A DNA stretch of 64,000 nucleotides from Hippasteria phrygiana. Taxonomy: Eukaryota > Echinodermata > Asteroidea > Valvatida > Goniasteridae. Location: the NCBI GenBank assembly GCA_037893225.1, contig JAZGUH010000207.1:1674001-1738000 (forward strand). The letters are read 5' to 3'. The translations under genes were made by a program, and so were the position numbers. The notes beneath the pieces were generated by a model. That model had not been told where the DNA came from, did no database searches, and saw only the letters and a list, made by a program, of their open reading frames with translations. This document shows, piece by piece, positions 11,280 through 23,362 of this stretch (position 1 is its first letter; every line of letters begins with the position of its first letter).

Positions 11280-12039
11280 TAGTCTTGGTTCCAAGACATC
11301 CTTAGCGGTGCGATGCAGTGCGCACAGGTTAATGGCCTGCACAGCGATGCGGGTGCCCTCTACACACGCACGCCAAGGCCATATCACCAAGGACGTCTTG
11401 GCCCTTTCGTATTTTTGCTCGCGAACTTGTGAGCAGAATTGTGTGTGCATTTGCATGCGCATGCCGTAGAGAGTATAATCGCATGACGTACATTGTAATA
11501 TATATTTGCCGACTCACTGGTCTGTATCTGTACTTTTATGTACTACATGTGTACATGCAATTTCCTAGCAAAATCCATGTGTACATACCAAGCCATGCAT
11601 GCCGTGTGCTATGCTATTATAACACCTCATCCACAGATTCTGTGTCTTGATTGGCCGAGAGCGAGTCACATGGCATTTTATATTTTGTCTATCTTACTGT
11701 GCACGGCCAAAAGGACTATGCCACCAAAGTACTATACCCGTAGCAACCAAAGTACTATACCATTAGCAACCAAAGTACTATACACATGGCGCGGTATTTG
11801 TGTGCAGGATGCATGCGGGTGTGCGCATTGAGCGTTGCGCGTAACGCGTATTGTTCCAAAGTGCCAGCGCTACAGAGCTGGGTTCAAACATTTCGTTAAG
11901 GGGTTGTTTTAAAAAGAGCAAATTACATTTTCCACTAATTTTGTATTAAAATAGAAGTCCATTTTAACTGTATTTAGATTTAAATAATGTTAACATTTTT
12001 AAATCAAGCAGAATCTGTGGGTGAGGTGCTATAAAACAA

Positions 12040-12199
12040 ATATTTACTGCTTTTATCTCGTGGTGTGGTAAAACTAGCCTGCCTCGGTGATCCATGGAGC
12101 ATTCTATTTTCCCTCGGCTTCGCCTCGGGAAAATAGAATGCTTAATGGATCACCTCGGGATAGGCTAGTTTTACTACACCACTCGAAGTAGTAAATTTG
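12040..12199. repeat. Long hairpin MITE nested in copy 1
   Basis: Arms of about 70 bp are nearly complementary. The left part is TGGTAAAACTAGCCTGCCTC and the right part is AGGCTAGTTTTACTACACCA. They are separated by a loop near 12113-12125 (TCGGCTTCGCCTC). Such a structure could fold as an RNA hairpin if transcribed. Confidence 0.8.
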
Positions 12200-12372
12200 T
12201 ATACTATGCTATGCTATGTACATATGTACACATACCTCCGACAGGTTAGAGGTTCTCATCCACAAATTATACGTCACCGTCTATTCGCGATCCTACTGTG
12301 ACTAGCCATACGGACATCAGCGCCCTGCTTCACCGAAGCCATCTAAATTTCCACCTATCCCCGCAATCCGCA

Positions 12373-12461
12373 TAGTCTGGTTCCCTGACCTGAAGATTCC
12401 CCGACGACTCTTGATAAATCTTAAGAAATCGTCAGAATATTTTGGTCTGGGAACCAGACTA
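12373..12461. mobile_element. 89-bp MITE with perfect 9-bp target duplication
   Basis: Ends TAGTCTGGTTCCC and GGGAACCAGACTA enclose 89 bp. The flanks are identical 9-bp direct repeats CAATCCGCA (12364-12372 and 12462-12470). The ends resemble the larger TAGTCTTGG family, and the 9-bp duplication supports a Mutator-like or similar superfamily for both. Confidence 0.85.
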
Positions 12462-13003
12462 CAATCCGCACCTTGTGCCATAGCGCTTGAGGAACGTACA
12501 TGTACGTTACCTGACTAGCCAGCAAATTACTACAACATGATTTTCTCCAGTGCGCAAGCGCCATTACTCTTTCGACCTGCCCGTTAAATTATGCATGCAG
12601 GTCGCGCGCTGCTCCACTGCGAAAAGGCCAAGATGTCCTGGGCGGTATAACCTTGGCATGCGAGTGTAGAGGGCGCCCACGTTGGTGAATTTCTGCACAG
12701 TCCATTAACCCATGTGCATTATATTGCACCGCTAAGGACATCTTGGAACCAAGCAATTGCACCAAGCTGTTGACTATTAGTGTCTCTTCTTTTTATTGTC
12801 GATTCAAGTAAAAAATGTGGTTCTAGTCTAAGGGCATTTTTAACAATCATGACTTTTTTTTTAAATCTAGTCATTTGTGTTTTATTCAAGGACTCTCACA
12901 TTGTCTTGGCTAATGGTAAAAATTACTGGCAAACAAATTGTGTGTACATACCAAGAAGAAAATTATCTGATTTCAAATGAAACATGTACTGTGAAATTCT
13001 GAC

Positions 13004-13241
13004 CTTTTGGAAGCTGACGGATCAGTTGAAACACCTCGCTCTTTTCAATCAATTTCTTGGATTTGAAGAAATGTTGAGCCGGAGGAAATGGAGTGCCATT
13101 AAAAGCTGCAGCAAATTCCTTGTTCTTTGCAGTCATAAGATACTCATTAACTCTCAACTCCTTGGCATTGAGTTTAAGACTGCCACCAGTTCTCTCAGTA
13201 GATTCTTTTTTAAGAACCTTTCGTCTTTCAGCAAGATAGTT
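13004..13241 (-). CDS. ADGF exon: N-terminal (dimerisation) domain
   Basis: The acceptor GCTTCTTTTTAG precedes AACTAT. 238 nt encode NYLAERRKVLKKESTE, then the conserved VNEYLMTAKNKE and FPPAQHFFKSKKLIEKSEVF blocks, ending LPKG. In ADA2/ADGF proteins this helical domain mediates dimerisation and separates growth-factor-type members from classical ADA. Confidence 0.85.
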
Positions 13242-15780
13242 CTAAAAAGAAGCATACAAATATTTGTTTACCGATTCTGCATTGAACCTACATCTAATAA
13301 AAGGTTGGGTTGTCAGTCTGGACCTGGGGATCCTTCTTCTTATACTTGTTTGATTAAAATCATGTACACCGTACATGTACATGTGCATTTTTTTCTATTA
13401 AATTACTGAATTAAATCTCTTTGCAAGTTATTTTTGTCTTCCCAGCAATTCCATCTATATATTCTGTTATTCTAGTAATTAAAACCCCCATGACATCAGT
13501 ATTTGTTCACGACTAATGTATGGATCACAGTCTTGATTTAAATCAATCGTAGTAACTTTTCCAACAATTTCAATCTTACACTGAATCACTCCTATTTCAA
13601 GTGAAATGTTTTAACATGGAACTGCCATGGAATTATCTTGTGTTTTAACCCTAACTTCCCAGGGTGGTGGAAAATCATTTTAAAAATGGAGGATCCAGGA
13701 CTGTTAGGGTTAATTAAAAGATATCCACTTCAATGCACCTCTAACATGTACATTGTATGTCAAAGGTTGCAGAAATCAAAAACTGCATGAAGTTAAACTT
13801 GTATACATGTACATGTGTACAATTGTACATGTACACATGTACATGTTGCATCAATTTGTGGATTACAGTGACTAGCAGAGCAGCTGGAAGAATAGTGTGA
13901 TTTCATTCACTTCAATAATTGTACATACATTTGTACATTGTACTGTATAAATTCATTTCCACAGGTTTTACATACATCTTCTGAGCAACATACATGTACA
14001 TGTACTTTTGCTGTTTTTGATTGCAATTTTTCAAAATGATACAAATTTGATCACTTTTTAAAAGTTTTTATGCCCGACAGTGACATACTGTTGGCTTAAC
14101 CCTACTGGTACCTTGTGGTACATGTACAGTGCAAGTTAAGGTAGACACTCCTTATACTATGAAAGTTAATGGGTTACAGCTGATGTGATTACTTTTAAAA
14201 AAGGGCACTGGTTATTTAGTACATGTGTACACGCACATAACAACTTGCTACGGGAACAAAATGCATTTTGAAAAAAATCAAGCTCAGGTCAGATAAAAAA
14301 AAAGATCTACAAATCACATAACACGGCTTTAAGATAGATTTTCATCTTAACCCTAAGAGTCCTCAATCCTCCAATTTCAATATTAATTTTTCACACACCC
14401 TAGGGAGTCAGGGGGTTAATCAAGTATTTTATTGTATGAATGAGCACATACATGTATGTACAATTTTGTAAAATTTTGATATATATTCCAAATAAAAAAT
14501 ATTAAAAACCCGATTTAAATTGTTTTAACCCTAACAGCCCAAGGCTTTTTTACTAGAATCCTTCCCTAACCACACAAACTCCAACACTGTGTAGTAAACC
14601 AATGGCACATTCTTTGTACTTAGACAAAATCAGGGCATCAAGTCTCATGCAAAGTGATGGTGCCAATGCTCTACAGTACCCAATCACACAAAATTCAACA
14701 CAAATGGGGTGTTTGATTTTGGCAGGTTAGGGATGGTTAGGGTTAATCTGAATTAAATTAAAACAATCCCATTGATCTAAATTTTGTTTCAAACAAAATA
14801 TTAAAAATCTACAACCCTGGTGTCCAACAAACCATTCATCAACTGGTGCTATGAAGCAATATAACATTTAGCATTTATTGACATAAAAAAGTGATATTTG
14901 TCAGGGGTCGAATTTCAGGTTAAAATCTACTAGACAGCTGGGCTAGTAGCACAAACATTTTACCAGACCGGAAGGTATTTTACAAGACCAATTGGTAAAA
15001 ATAAGAACAGTTTCTTATTTTGTGTATTTCCCCTTTGCCGACCTTGTTGGGTGAGGGGTTAGAAATGCTGTTTTGATTGGAACTCTGCCTCTTAACTAAA
15101 AAAAATGACCATTCCAGAAATTATGGGGCTTTCTCAGTTCAGCAGATTTAGAAAAAATAATTAACTTTCAGAATAGCAATTCACGCAGTTCATGAAAAAA
15201 ATCACTAGACCACCGGACTAGTTCGGTCAAGAGTTCACTAAACCAACGCTCAAATCACTGGACTCGGTCTAGTGGATATTTCGATCCTTCTTTGTGAATC
15301 ACATTCAGGACTGATTTGTAGTGAAGTGAACACCACTATAGGGCATCATATCACGCAGTTCTTCTAAACTAATCTGCCGTAACAGAGTATGAATGGGTTC
15401 AATCTTGGAGAAAAGTCAGGAAATTATAAGCAACCCACAAGGCATTAAACTCATTTGAATCATAAATCCGTTGCTATTGCCAATACAATAAAACCTTGAA
15501 AAACTACAGCTCTGTTCAATCTAGCTACATGTAGATAGATTTTTAGTATTTAAAAAAGAAGACCAAAACAAAAACACCTCTCCAAATTGCCTGGACTTAG
15601 ACTAAATTTAGAGACACTGGGAAGACTGAAACATTATAATTTAAATAGATGCAACAGGTCTGTTAAAACTGGCATGTACACGCACATCATACAATGTACC
15701 TTAGTAGACTCTTGTGAAGAAGTTGTGACTGCTACACCCAGACAGCAAATTAGCAGCATCCAACACACTGACTGCACCAT
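13004..15780 (-). CDS. ADGF/ADA2-type secreted adenosine deaminase, first two coding exons
   Basis: Two exons (15780-15700 and 13241-13004) join in phase 0 to give 106 residues. A signal peptide (MVQSVCWMLLICCLGVAVTT) is followed by the N-terminal domain of ADGF-type deaminases, with NEYLMTAKNKEF, FPPAQHFF, SEVFQLI and RQLPKG. In this family the conserved PKG-LH-H stretch follows directly and starts the catalytic barrel, which hydrolyses adenosine to inosine outside the cell. The second exon ends at G|GTCAGA, phase 1, exactly at that point. No barrel exon is found between 13004 and the RAG1-like gene, so the rest is either lost or lies beyond position 1. Confidence 0.8.
13645..13713. mobile_element. 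TTAA-flanked MITE, TTAACCCTAAC ends
   Basis: Inverted ends TTAACCCTAAC and GTTAGGGTTAA enclose 69 bp. The TTAA at both ends would be the target duplication, as in piggyBac- or Kolobok-type elements. Confidence 0.6.
13801..13848. repeat. ACATGT-rich simple repeat
   Basis: Alternating GTACATGTACAC and ACATGTACATG motifs form a self-complementary run. Shorter runs of the same type recur at 6841-6868, 20472-20492 and 52156-52171 and are the commonest simple sequence in the window. Confidence 0.85.
14347..14419. mobile_element. TTAA-flanked MITE, related
   Basis: TTAACCCTAAGAGTCCTC at the left is complementary in part to AGGGAGTCAGGGGGTTAA at the right. It shows the same end family as the element at 13645. 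Confidence 0.55.
14525..14746. mobile_element. TTAA-flanked MITE, longer copy
   Basis: TTAACCCTAACAGCCCAAGG at the left and GGGATGGTTAGGGTTAA at the right enclose 222 bp. Similar left ends without a clear partner occur near 17023 and 20271, and a similar right end near 19877. Confidence 0.6.
15700..15780 (-). CDS. ADGF exon with start codon and signal peptide
   Basis: ATG at 15780 opens 27 codons ending SSQESTK at donor AAG|GTACAT. A strong acceptor TTTTCTTTCCAG ends at 15792, so the exon carries 11 bases of 5' untranslated sequence and an upstream non-coding exon is expected. The hydrophobic core WMLLICCLGVAV followed by small residues fits a cleavable secretion signal. Confidence 0.75.
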
Positions 15781-16001
15781 ACTCAAAAGTCCTGGAAAGA
15801 AAATGCATCATATCAGTCAACGCATGTAAGGCTGCATGAGCCTTGCTGTAGTGCATAAACATACATGTACAATGTACAACCAAGAAACATAGCAGGAACA
15901 CATGTACATGTAATACATGTAAAGTCATTAACCCTACCCCCATACGGTGCATGCAAAATCATATTAAAATTGAAGAGTTTGGGACTGCTACATGTGTAGG
16001 T

Positions 16002-16232
16002 TTAACCCTTTGCGTACAGAAGATGCTGTATGACGTCCAAAAAAAAAGTGCCACCAGGCCGGATGACGCCATTTGCCGCTGTTTGTGCAGTTTCAATCCA
16101 TTGTTAGATTATTGTTTATGTTACGCTTGACTGCACAAACACATTGTAGCGGTTCGCTTGGCTACCAGAACCGCCGCCACACCGTACCCTGACGTCTCCC
16201 GTTACAAAACGTACATGTACTCAAGGGGTTAA
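16002..16232. mobile_element. TTAA-flanked MITE, TTAACCCTTTGCGTAC ends
   Basis: The left end TTAACCCTTTGCGTAC matches the complement of the right end GTACTCAAGGGGTTAA. The interior is GC-rich (GCGGTTCG, CCGCCGCC). Its left TTAA directly abuts another TTAACCC-type end at 15928, so two elements appear to be joined at a shared TTAA. Confidence 0.65.
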
Positions 16233-16336
16233 TGCACCTTGTACTCATTCAGATAACTGTTGTAACACAAAACTAGAGCTACATGTATCATGTCTGTTTG
16301 ATAAACAGAGCATAGGGCTTTTCCGGAGTACATTTA

Positions 16337-16737
16337 TGACGTCACTTTCGATTTTGCATTTGAGTGACAATATCTATCTGCCCATCAATTTTCTTGACGA
16401 TCGGACCTACATGTACCCTTATAAAAGCACTGATGACATCATCTTGACGTCACTAATTGTTCACATAATGACCTAACAAACCTATTTCAAAAAGAATTTC
16501 GAAATTAGCATGTTCCGTTGACGTGATATGGCTGAAAGGTTCAAAAACTTTAAAATTACTATAAAATCGTATGATAGTCATCATGACGTCACATCCATTT
16601 TCATCTGTAACACATGCTGGCCAACCAGTATACCAAAGTTAAACTCAATAGGACAAACGGTTCTCTAGATACACATACATGTAAGGCCTTAAATTGTGCA
16701 CCCTGAAGATGACGTCATGCGACCCATGATGACGTCA
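16337..16737. promoter_or_regulatory. Cluster of five TGACGTCA palindromes
   Basis: Perfect CRE palindromes TGACGTCA start at 16337, 16445, 16584, 16710 and 16730. CREB/ATF factors bind this octamer. There is no gene within reach to show regulation, and an old repeat whose consensus contains the octamer is equally likely. Confidence 0.3.
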
Positions 16738-17686
16738 TCAAGTCGGTGTATTCAAGGAGTTTTCAGGGTTAACTTTATGAAAATTACACCAGGGGTTTTA
16801 TTTTTGAAAACAACTTCTTTGCAATACAATCGGTATGACTTGGTCTAAATTTGGTGAAAATTATTATTTTCTAGCCACCTACATGTATCATGGATAGGAA
16901 ATACACCATTTTTGTAGACTCTCCGAACTACTTGTTTAACATGTTTAATGACATTTGGTGATTTTCACTGCAAAGTTAAGGGTGGAGTGCCGGCGTTGCC
17001 CACCATGTTTGGGGTTCACGGCTTAACCCTAACCCCCTTGGCATTTTTACTAGGAAACTTCCTCAACCTGTCAAAATCCAACACTATGCAATATACATTT
17101 GTACCTACATTTGTTGTGTACAATGTACAATGTACATGGGTAGATCTTTTAATATGGGGTCCAAATGTGTGACATAAGGGTCAAAATTTCAAAAAGGTCA
17201 AGAGTCAACCAAAATGTATTGACAGGTAATTGATAATGAACACATTCAATAAATCAAAGCATTTTTTCATTTGAGTGACTTCCTCCGCTGTGGCACCTCA
17301 TTGACTACAGTTATGTGGCAAAGTATTTCACGTGTAACGGAGAAACCACTTTTAAAACTATAGTGCATTTTACCAATTGTATGATGGTTTATTTTTTCAA
17401 CTGTTGTCATCTTTTGGTGGGTCAGTTACCACAATTTCTTAACATAACAAGTTCATTATAAATTTAGTTTCAGGTTAAAAAAAACTGAACCTTCAGTTTT
17501 CAATTCATTTATAAAATCAAGCAGTTGAGGTGTGCGCTACACAAAATTTGGATTTTTCAAGAACCAAGCGAGTGAAATAATAAATATGTGAAATATTTGA
17601 TGTATGAAAGTAGTTAAGATTGTGTATCTTTCACTAGGACATTTGGAAGTACTGAAATGTACTCAGAGGAGCCTGTATAGATGATT

Positions 17687-17732
17687 ATTTCACGTGTAAC
17701 AGAGACACCGGTTTCTCTGTTACACGTGAAAT
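17687..17732. repeat. Hairpin, 19-bp arms
   Basis: ATTTCACGTGTAACAGAGA and its perfect complement are separated by 8 bases. A related left arm, ATTTCACGTGTAACGGAGA, occurs at 17324, so both may be ends of a roughly 400-bp MITE. Confidence 0.8.
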
Positions 17733-18103
17733 CACGTCAGTGTTTACAACTCCTTCCTGTTGGTTGTAAAATACAGCACAATGGTTCCTCTGAGACAACT
17801 ACACTTGCATATACAGGTACAGTGAAAAGGACATGTACATTTGTGTACATGTACATGTATGCAGCTATTTGCACATTAGAGGCGGCTGTCACTGAACTGA
17901 ATGATTCTTTAAAAAAAATAAGTTAATACGTAGGCTATAAGAAAAAAAAATATGTGGAGAGGGACATGTACACACCCCCCCCCCCCCCCCCCCAAAAAAA
18001 AATAAGCCTTAATTAATTAATTAAAAATTCCACGTTCTCAAACAAAAAAATCCACAAAAAGCTTCCCTGGTTGATCCAGTCACACTGGTAAACGTAGATC
18101 AGC

Positions 18104-18312
18104 CTTGTGGAAAGAGTTCCATATCCGGCCATCAAGTCTAACTGTTATTAATGGCGGGCCATGACAGAAAAAGTTAAAGTATTTTTAAAGAATAAGTTGA
18201 AATTGTTTTCCCTCCTATATTCTTTTTTTTTTATCAGGTTTACCCTTTCTGGTAGTTATCAAGTTATTTTAAGGGAAAATAAGTGATGGCCGGATATGTA
18301 ACTCTTTCACAA
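18104..18312. mobile_element. MITE with TTGTGGAAAGAGTT ends
   Basis: About 30-bp inverted ends are visible: TTGTGGAAAGAGTTCCATAT and GTTACATAT-type partner, both followed inward by CCGGCCATCA. The element is about 209 bp long. No clear flanking duplication was found. Confidence 0.65.
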
Positions 18313-20145
18313 TTTTTTTAATTTGCATAGTTTGCATCATTCCAAAATTTATTCCGAAATTAATAAAATTGAAAATAGGGTTGCTCCAGTCACAAAAGTC
18401 ATTTTGGAATTGTACAAACTATTTAAGAACTTTAAAAAATGTAGGTGTTCTAGCTTCTAGAGGTGTCCAAAACTACACGATTACACAGTTGTGCAGCGAT
18501 CGCCACATCAACTGTGCGTGCATCGGTCGCGACCCCATAAAAACAACACGGGTTCACAACGTCACGAGAGACTAGTCTCTCCGTTACATTGTTATTTTGT
18601 AAATTGTATACGAAGTGCAATCAATTTGAGTTACAAATGGCACGTACAATGACTTGAAACAAAGTTGCAAGTACGTTGCAATTCTAAGTGCAAAATGTTA
18701 TGCATAATCAGTACGTTTTAGTGAGATATACAGGCAGCGAGAAAAAACACCTGTCCAAACACGATACATCGTATCGCGAGAGGCGAGACACACTCGACTC
18801 GTCTTGAACGATTTCCACACACATTTCATCCAGACAGATACCCCAAAGGTTCCTTTCGAAAGCCAACATTGTCTACAATATTCACTGGATTTTTTGGCTA
18901 TAATTGTTCGTGTATATAGTGGGATGATTTCGCAGTTTTACCTTGTACAACTTACAAATTAGCACACACAACGTAACAATGTTAACAGCGTAACATGGCA
19001 GAGTCGAAAACATTTGTCGTAAATTTAGAACGCGAAAAAATGGCTGCAACTCGCACGCTGCAATAATCACCTGATGAATCACGTGATCTTTCATCCGGGA
19101 CATTGAATCGTTGCGCTCGCTTCGCGTATACTTTTTATGTGGACTTCATTTCGCACAACGTAACTATTTCGTGAGAAACCAAAATACTCTACGGTGCATA
19201 TAAACTGCGATATCTTTGCAGATGTTTTGGATTTGAGATAAATAGGGGTCCCAGGTATTTGCTATTAGTTGTTTGGAGTTGAATTTTATGTACTTCGTTT
19301 TCTCTTAGAACGGTTTTTACTTTTTTTCTCGTCATGAAATGAACTTTCACAACGTAACAATCCGAGTAACGAAAAGTTACGATGTGCTACCGGGAATCAA
19401 CTTCACCTGCATCCTAAACCAGGACGCTCAAAGTTTGAAATTGCACTCACTATTGTGAGTTGGCTTACTTCTGATAATTTAAATAAAAAATAATCGATGT
19501 GTGTACTTTTATTCAACCGGGAAGGTATCTTAAAGGAGGCAAGTTTTAATGTCACACAGTGTACCTAAAAAATAAGGAGATTCCATAACATTTTTGGGTC
19601 AAAATGTACATTTTTATTCAACATTTCATTTTGCAACAAATATGAATATTTTCACTGTTTATTGATTAATGATAATAAATGAAATTTATGTTGGTAAATA
19701 TTATCACTCATGTTGAATCATGGTCATTTCATATTCATCACATCGAATTCCTCATTGGTACCCGCATAAAAAGAAACACCCACATGTATGGCACATTCTT
19801 TGGATTTGTGAACCCATCAAAACTTGACAAAACCTGCTGTTGGAGTTTGCAAGGCTTGGGGTAGTTAGGGTTAATACGTCCCCCGTAGTACACAGCACCT
19901 GGCCATCAATTGACGCTATTTAACTTTTTTACTCTAAGAAAAAAAAGCACATGCTGCTGCCAATAGTCATAAAAGTGAGAATCTGTTATGATGATAATGA
20001 GCAGTTTTGTGCGGTAATTAGACTGCCTCTGTTCATACTTTGTTTAACCCACAATCAGCCATCCGGACAACGAAATATTCGAATATTCGATCAAAAGGAA
20101 GGTAAAATATTCGAATATTTAATTATTCGATTTGACTCAGCCCTA

Positions 20146-20240
20146 GTAGGGCTGTCCCGAATATACCGAATATTGGAATATTCGATCATCAACCGAATAT
20201 TCCAATACCTTTTTACCGGTTCGAATATTCGAAAAAATGC
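20146..20240. mobile_element. hAT-like MITE end, AGGGCTGTCCCGAATAT
   Basis: TAGGGCTGTCCCGAATATAC starts a block of overlapping GAATATTCGAATATTCG motifs. An opposite end, ACTCAGCCCTA, abuts it directly at 20148, so two copies lie head to tail. This end sequence is common to hAT MITEs in many animals as I recall. Outer limits are uncertain. Confidence 0.5.
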
Positions 20241-23200
20241 ATGTACAGATACAACTCTGATGCTATATTAACCCTAACCCCCTAGGGTGCATGCAAAATC
20301 ATATTGAAATTGGAGGATTAATAGAAAAGTTATGGCGCTTAGCAGTGTCAAATGCCACTTTTTTGTCGATGGTAACTTTTTGTGGAGGAGGTTTAGTGTT
20401 CCCATCCGTAAAACCCTTGACGCTTATAAAATAATTACTGCAAAAAGGCAGGCTATAGTTTGGTTTCTTGTTACATGTACATGTACATGTACCCGTAAAG
20501 ATCTTGAGACAACAGGCATAGACAAAAGTCCATAACATCGATCGCCGCACACAAAAAACCACCGTGCTTTGCGTGCAACTTTTTACCAGCGCGGCATGTA
20601 GTTGCAGCTGACGCATGAAAAACTTGATCGGCGAGTATCGAATATTCGGTCAAACACAGTTTCGAATAATCAAATACTAAATTATTTGAAAATGAACACC
20701 CCTTGTACCTGGATTCCCATCCCCCTACTTTTGGCAGTTCCGTGTGAAGTATCATGTACAAAAGGTTTATCTTATTATTCATCTACTTAATTCACAAACT
20801 TGGAGGTGAGAAATACATGTAAGTTGCCATTGTTATTTATAAGATACTATAATTTTGGAAATATCAAAACATTTTTCACAATAAAATCTGAAACAAGGAA
20901 ACGCCTCAAAATGCATTCATGTGTAGACAGATTAGGTAGACCTTCGTTAACACAATGCTATCGATAATAATGTCAGCACGTTAGGCGCACATGGTTGCCA
21001 CTGTTGAACACACCAGCACCCAGAAATTACACCTTTAAAGTGCCATAACTCTGAAATGCAAGTACAGTACCTATCGAGCTACATTGTAATTTCCATACCA
21101 TTCAAAATGTCTTGCAATTCCCTTTCCATTGATCAATTGTGACGAATAGCTAAAAAAAAATGCGCGACATAAAACGTAAACAAGTGCATTGGTGAAAAGG
21201 GTTAACTCTTGAAAAAGGACGACCATGAGAGTTGCAAAACAAGTTTGTCCCGATTGTACTTCTATCACTTATTAATTGAAATGTCATGGTTATGACCGCC
21301 AAAGACACCATGTATTATGAAGTGTATGACTGGTGGAGTTAGACGTGGAATTATCGAATCAGTTTTGGTTTTGTTGTGTCTTTCAAAACTTTTATGTCAA
21401 TAATTTACCATGTTTCTCAGTCGTACCTATTTTGAGGTGCATGGGATAAGAAACTGCTTAATAAAAACTAATAAGAATCAAGTTAAAGGCACCCGCATCA
21501 TTGAACTGCATGGACAGCAGGAGGGGACTGCAGTAATGGTCGGGGAAAACGGATATTCTATCACAGGTAATTATAATATGTCATTTCTTAAAAATACAAA
21601 AATTCATCCTTCAAAGCAACATGATTTTTCAGGGCAATATCTGAAGATCGTGGCTTACTTTGCAAACTTCAAATGATCATCGGATCTTTGTAGGTTTTTT
21701 AATATGCTGATGAATGTATTACCGAGAATTAATTGAATTTCTTCTACTCAGATAAACCAGATCATCCAGCAAAAGGTCCGCTGCAAGTTACTACAAATAC
21801 TACACATCATATAGTCTGTGGCATTTGCGTAATCTTTAGATGCAAAGCAGTCGACCACTCTTGATATTTCTATTGAAAGCTGTAAGTGTACCATCTTCTC
21901 CGACCACAGATGACAAGTACATTGTATTCTTGCCCACTGCTCTGCCGTATAAAATTTGTCTCAGATGATCTCATTTTCAAGAATCCAAGTCAGGGATATT
22001 GGACGTCGTCAAGTTATTGACGATTCAGTCGTATCCATAATTGTACAGGCAAACGTGTCCGAATGTGAGTATAATTTTCCATCCTTTGCAATAGATACAT
22101 TTTTGTATCTCGCCCTCTTTATATAGAAACTAATAAACTATCCAGTTCGTATGGTTGTATCACGGTCCTTTCAGTTTGCATTTACCTATATTTATCAACT
22201 GCAATGTACGTGTGCATTCTTATTTGTTTTAGTTACTAGCAATTTTTTGTACTTTCTTCTTCATCTGGCCAATGTCCGGAGTGTTCTTTGACACAATGTC
22301 ACAATTTAAGCTTGTGGATCGTGGCCGTTTTTCCTCCGGTTTGCTGATAAGTTTTTTTCGCATTTTTGGTTTTACGGCGTCAAGTTGACACCGAGTTGTT
22401 CGCGTACATTTGTAGGCATACATTGTACATGGTAAAACCTGTGCATCTGGTCTCGTTGATGTTGATGAATGTTGTGGAGTACACGATACTGGTTCGATTG
22501 GCTGTGGGTGTTTGGAAGCTTACTGCACAACAGAGTCAGTTTATTGAAGCGTCACAAAAATGCGTAAAATGTGTCAATTCTTTGTTTCACTTGGTTTATG
22601 TACATAATATGTCACTGAAATTATAAATATAATGCTGCCACCCGATTCTTGGATTTACTAATAATGGGACTACTTTTCGTTTTGTTCATTTTCACAGATA
22701 CATGTAAGAGCGCGTCAAACAGGTTTATGACAATGGACACCTTGTGAATTGTGTGTAAGTCAAAATGTTGTATTCTCCCCATGGGTTTATGGTTTACCTC
22801 TCAGCATGAATAGAAAGCTGCCTGCATTCCATACAAATTACCAGTAATCACCATTTTGCAATGATTGGCATCAAATGCAAACATTTCAAGCTACAGTCCT
22901 AATTTTATTAAATCGTTGCCGATGTCATTAAACACTAAAGCTGATTAAAAGCTGCGCAAGTTCCACAGGTTGCAAAAATACAGTTTAAATGATTTTAATT
23001 TCATTACATTGTGCATGTACATATACATGTACTATCGTTAAAAAGAAGGCAGCCACACTTCAAGCTCTGTAGACCTTTATTAAAATGAATGAAAAGATTG
23101 GATGTTTGTTCTTTTGGTTGTTTTTTTTACAGGTATACAGTTATTACTGGGCTTGAGTTATAAAAAAAGAAAATAAGGAAATAAAAAAAGAAAATAAGGA

Positions 23201-23291
23201 AACAAAAAATTACGGACAAAATATAAATTGAAAGTGAGGATAATTCCACATAATATTTCAATAGGCAATAAAAAAGAACAAAAGGAAAAAA

Positions 23292-23362
23292 ATCACATCA
23301 TCCGTGTTCGAACCAGAAACCCTCTGCTTCCAGATTTAAAGTCTTAGCCACGAGGCTATCCA
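23292..23362 (-). repeat. tRNA-Leu(TAA)-like relic
   Basis: The minus strand shows an A-box-like TAGCCTCGTGGCTAAGAC, a Leu-like anticodon arm around TTTAAATC, a short variable arm and GGTTCGAAC. Acceptor stems do not pair. It is a SINE head or a dead tRNA. Confidence 0.4.

Larger units (their letters stand above)
11280..12752. mobile_element. TIR element of the TAGTCTTGGTTCC family, copy 1
   Basis: The left end TAGTCTTGGTTCCAAGACAT and the complementary right end diverge slowly over about 130 bp (inverted blocks 11280-11412 and 12618-12752). A 9-bp imperfect flank duplication, GCAGTTGCA/GCAATTGCA, is visible. A roughly 70-bp interior block (12546-12608) is an inverted homologue of 52593-52672 in the second copy, which links the two. 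No coding region remains. Two smaller elements are nested inside (12040-12199 and 12373-12461). Confidence 0.7.
13242..15699. other. ADGF intron 1 with TTAA-flanked MITEs
   Basis: No coding sequence is seen. The intron contains at least three short TTAA-bounded elements (13645-13713, 14347-14419, 14525-14746) and ACATGT-rich simple sequence. Confidence 0.6.

Noticed and set aside
11245..11517. Overlapping open frames on both strands
   Set aside because: They are within the terminal region of the TAGTCTTGG element, have no domain, and end at random stops.
18063..18090. Possible 5' end of 18S rRNA (CCTGGTTGATCC)
   Set aside because: Only 12 bases match the well-known start of small-subunit rRNA. 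The following sequence does not continue as rRNA, and no rRNA block is present nearby.
13645..20290. Telomere-like CCCTAA motifs (TTAACCCTAAC)
   Set aside because: The motif occurs once per site at the ends of TTAA-bounded inverted-repeat elements. There is no tandem CCCTAA array.
21410..21676. Candidate exon VKGTRIIELHGQQEGTA-type frame ending at CAG|GTAATT
   Set aside because: About 30 coherent codons and a donor, but no recognised domain, no convincing acceptor and no neighbouring exon.
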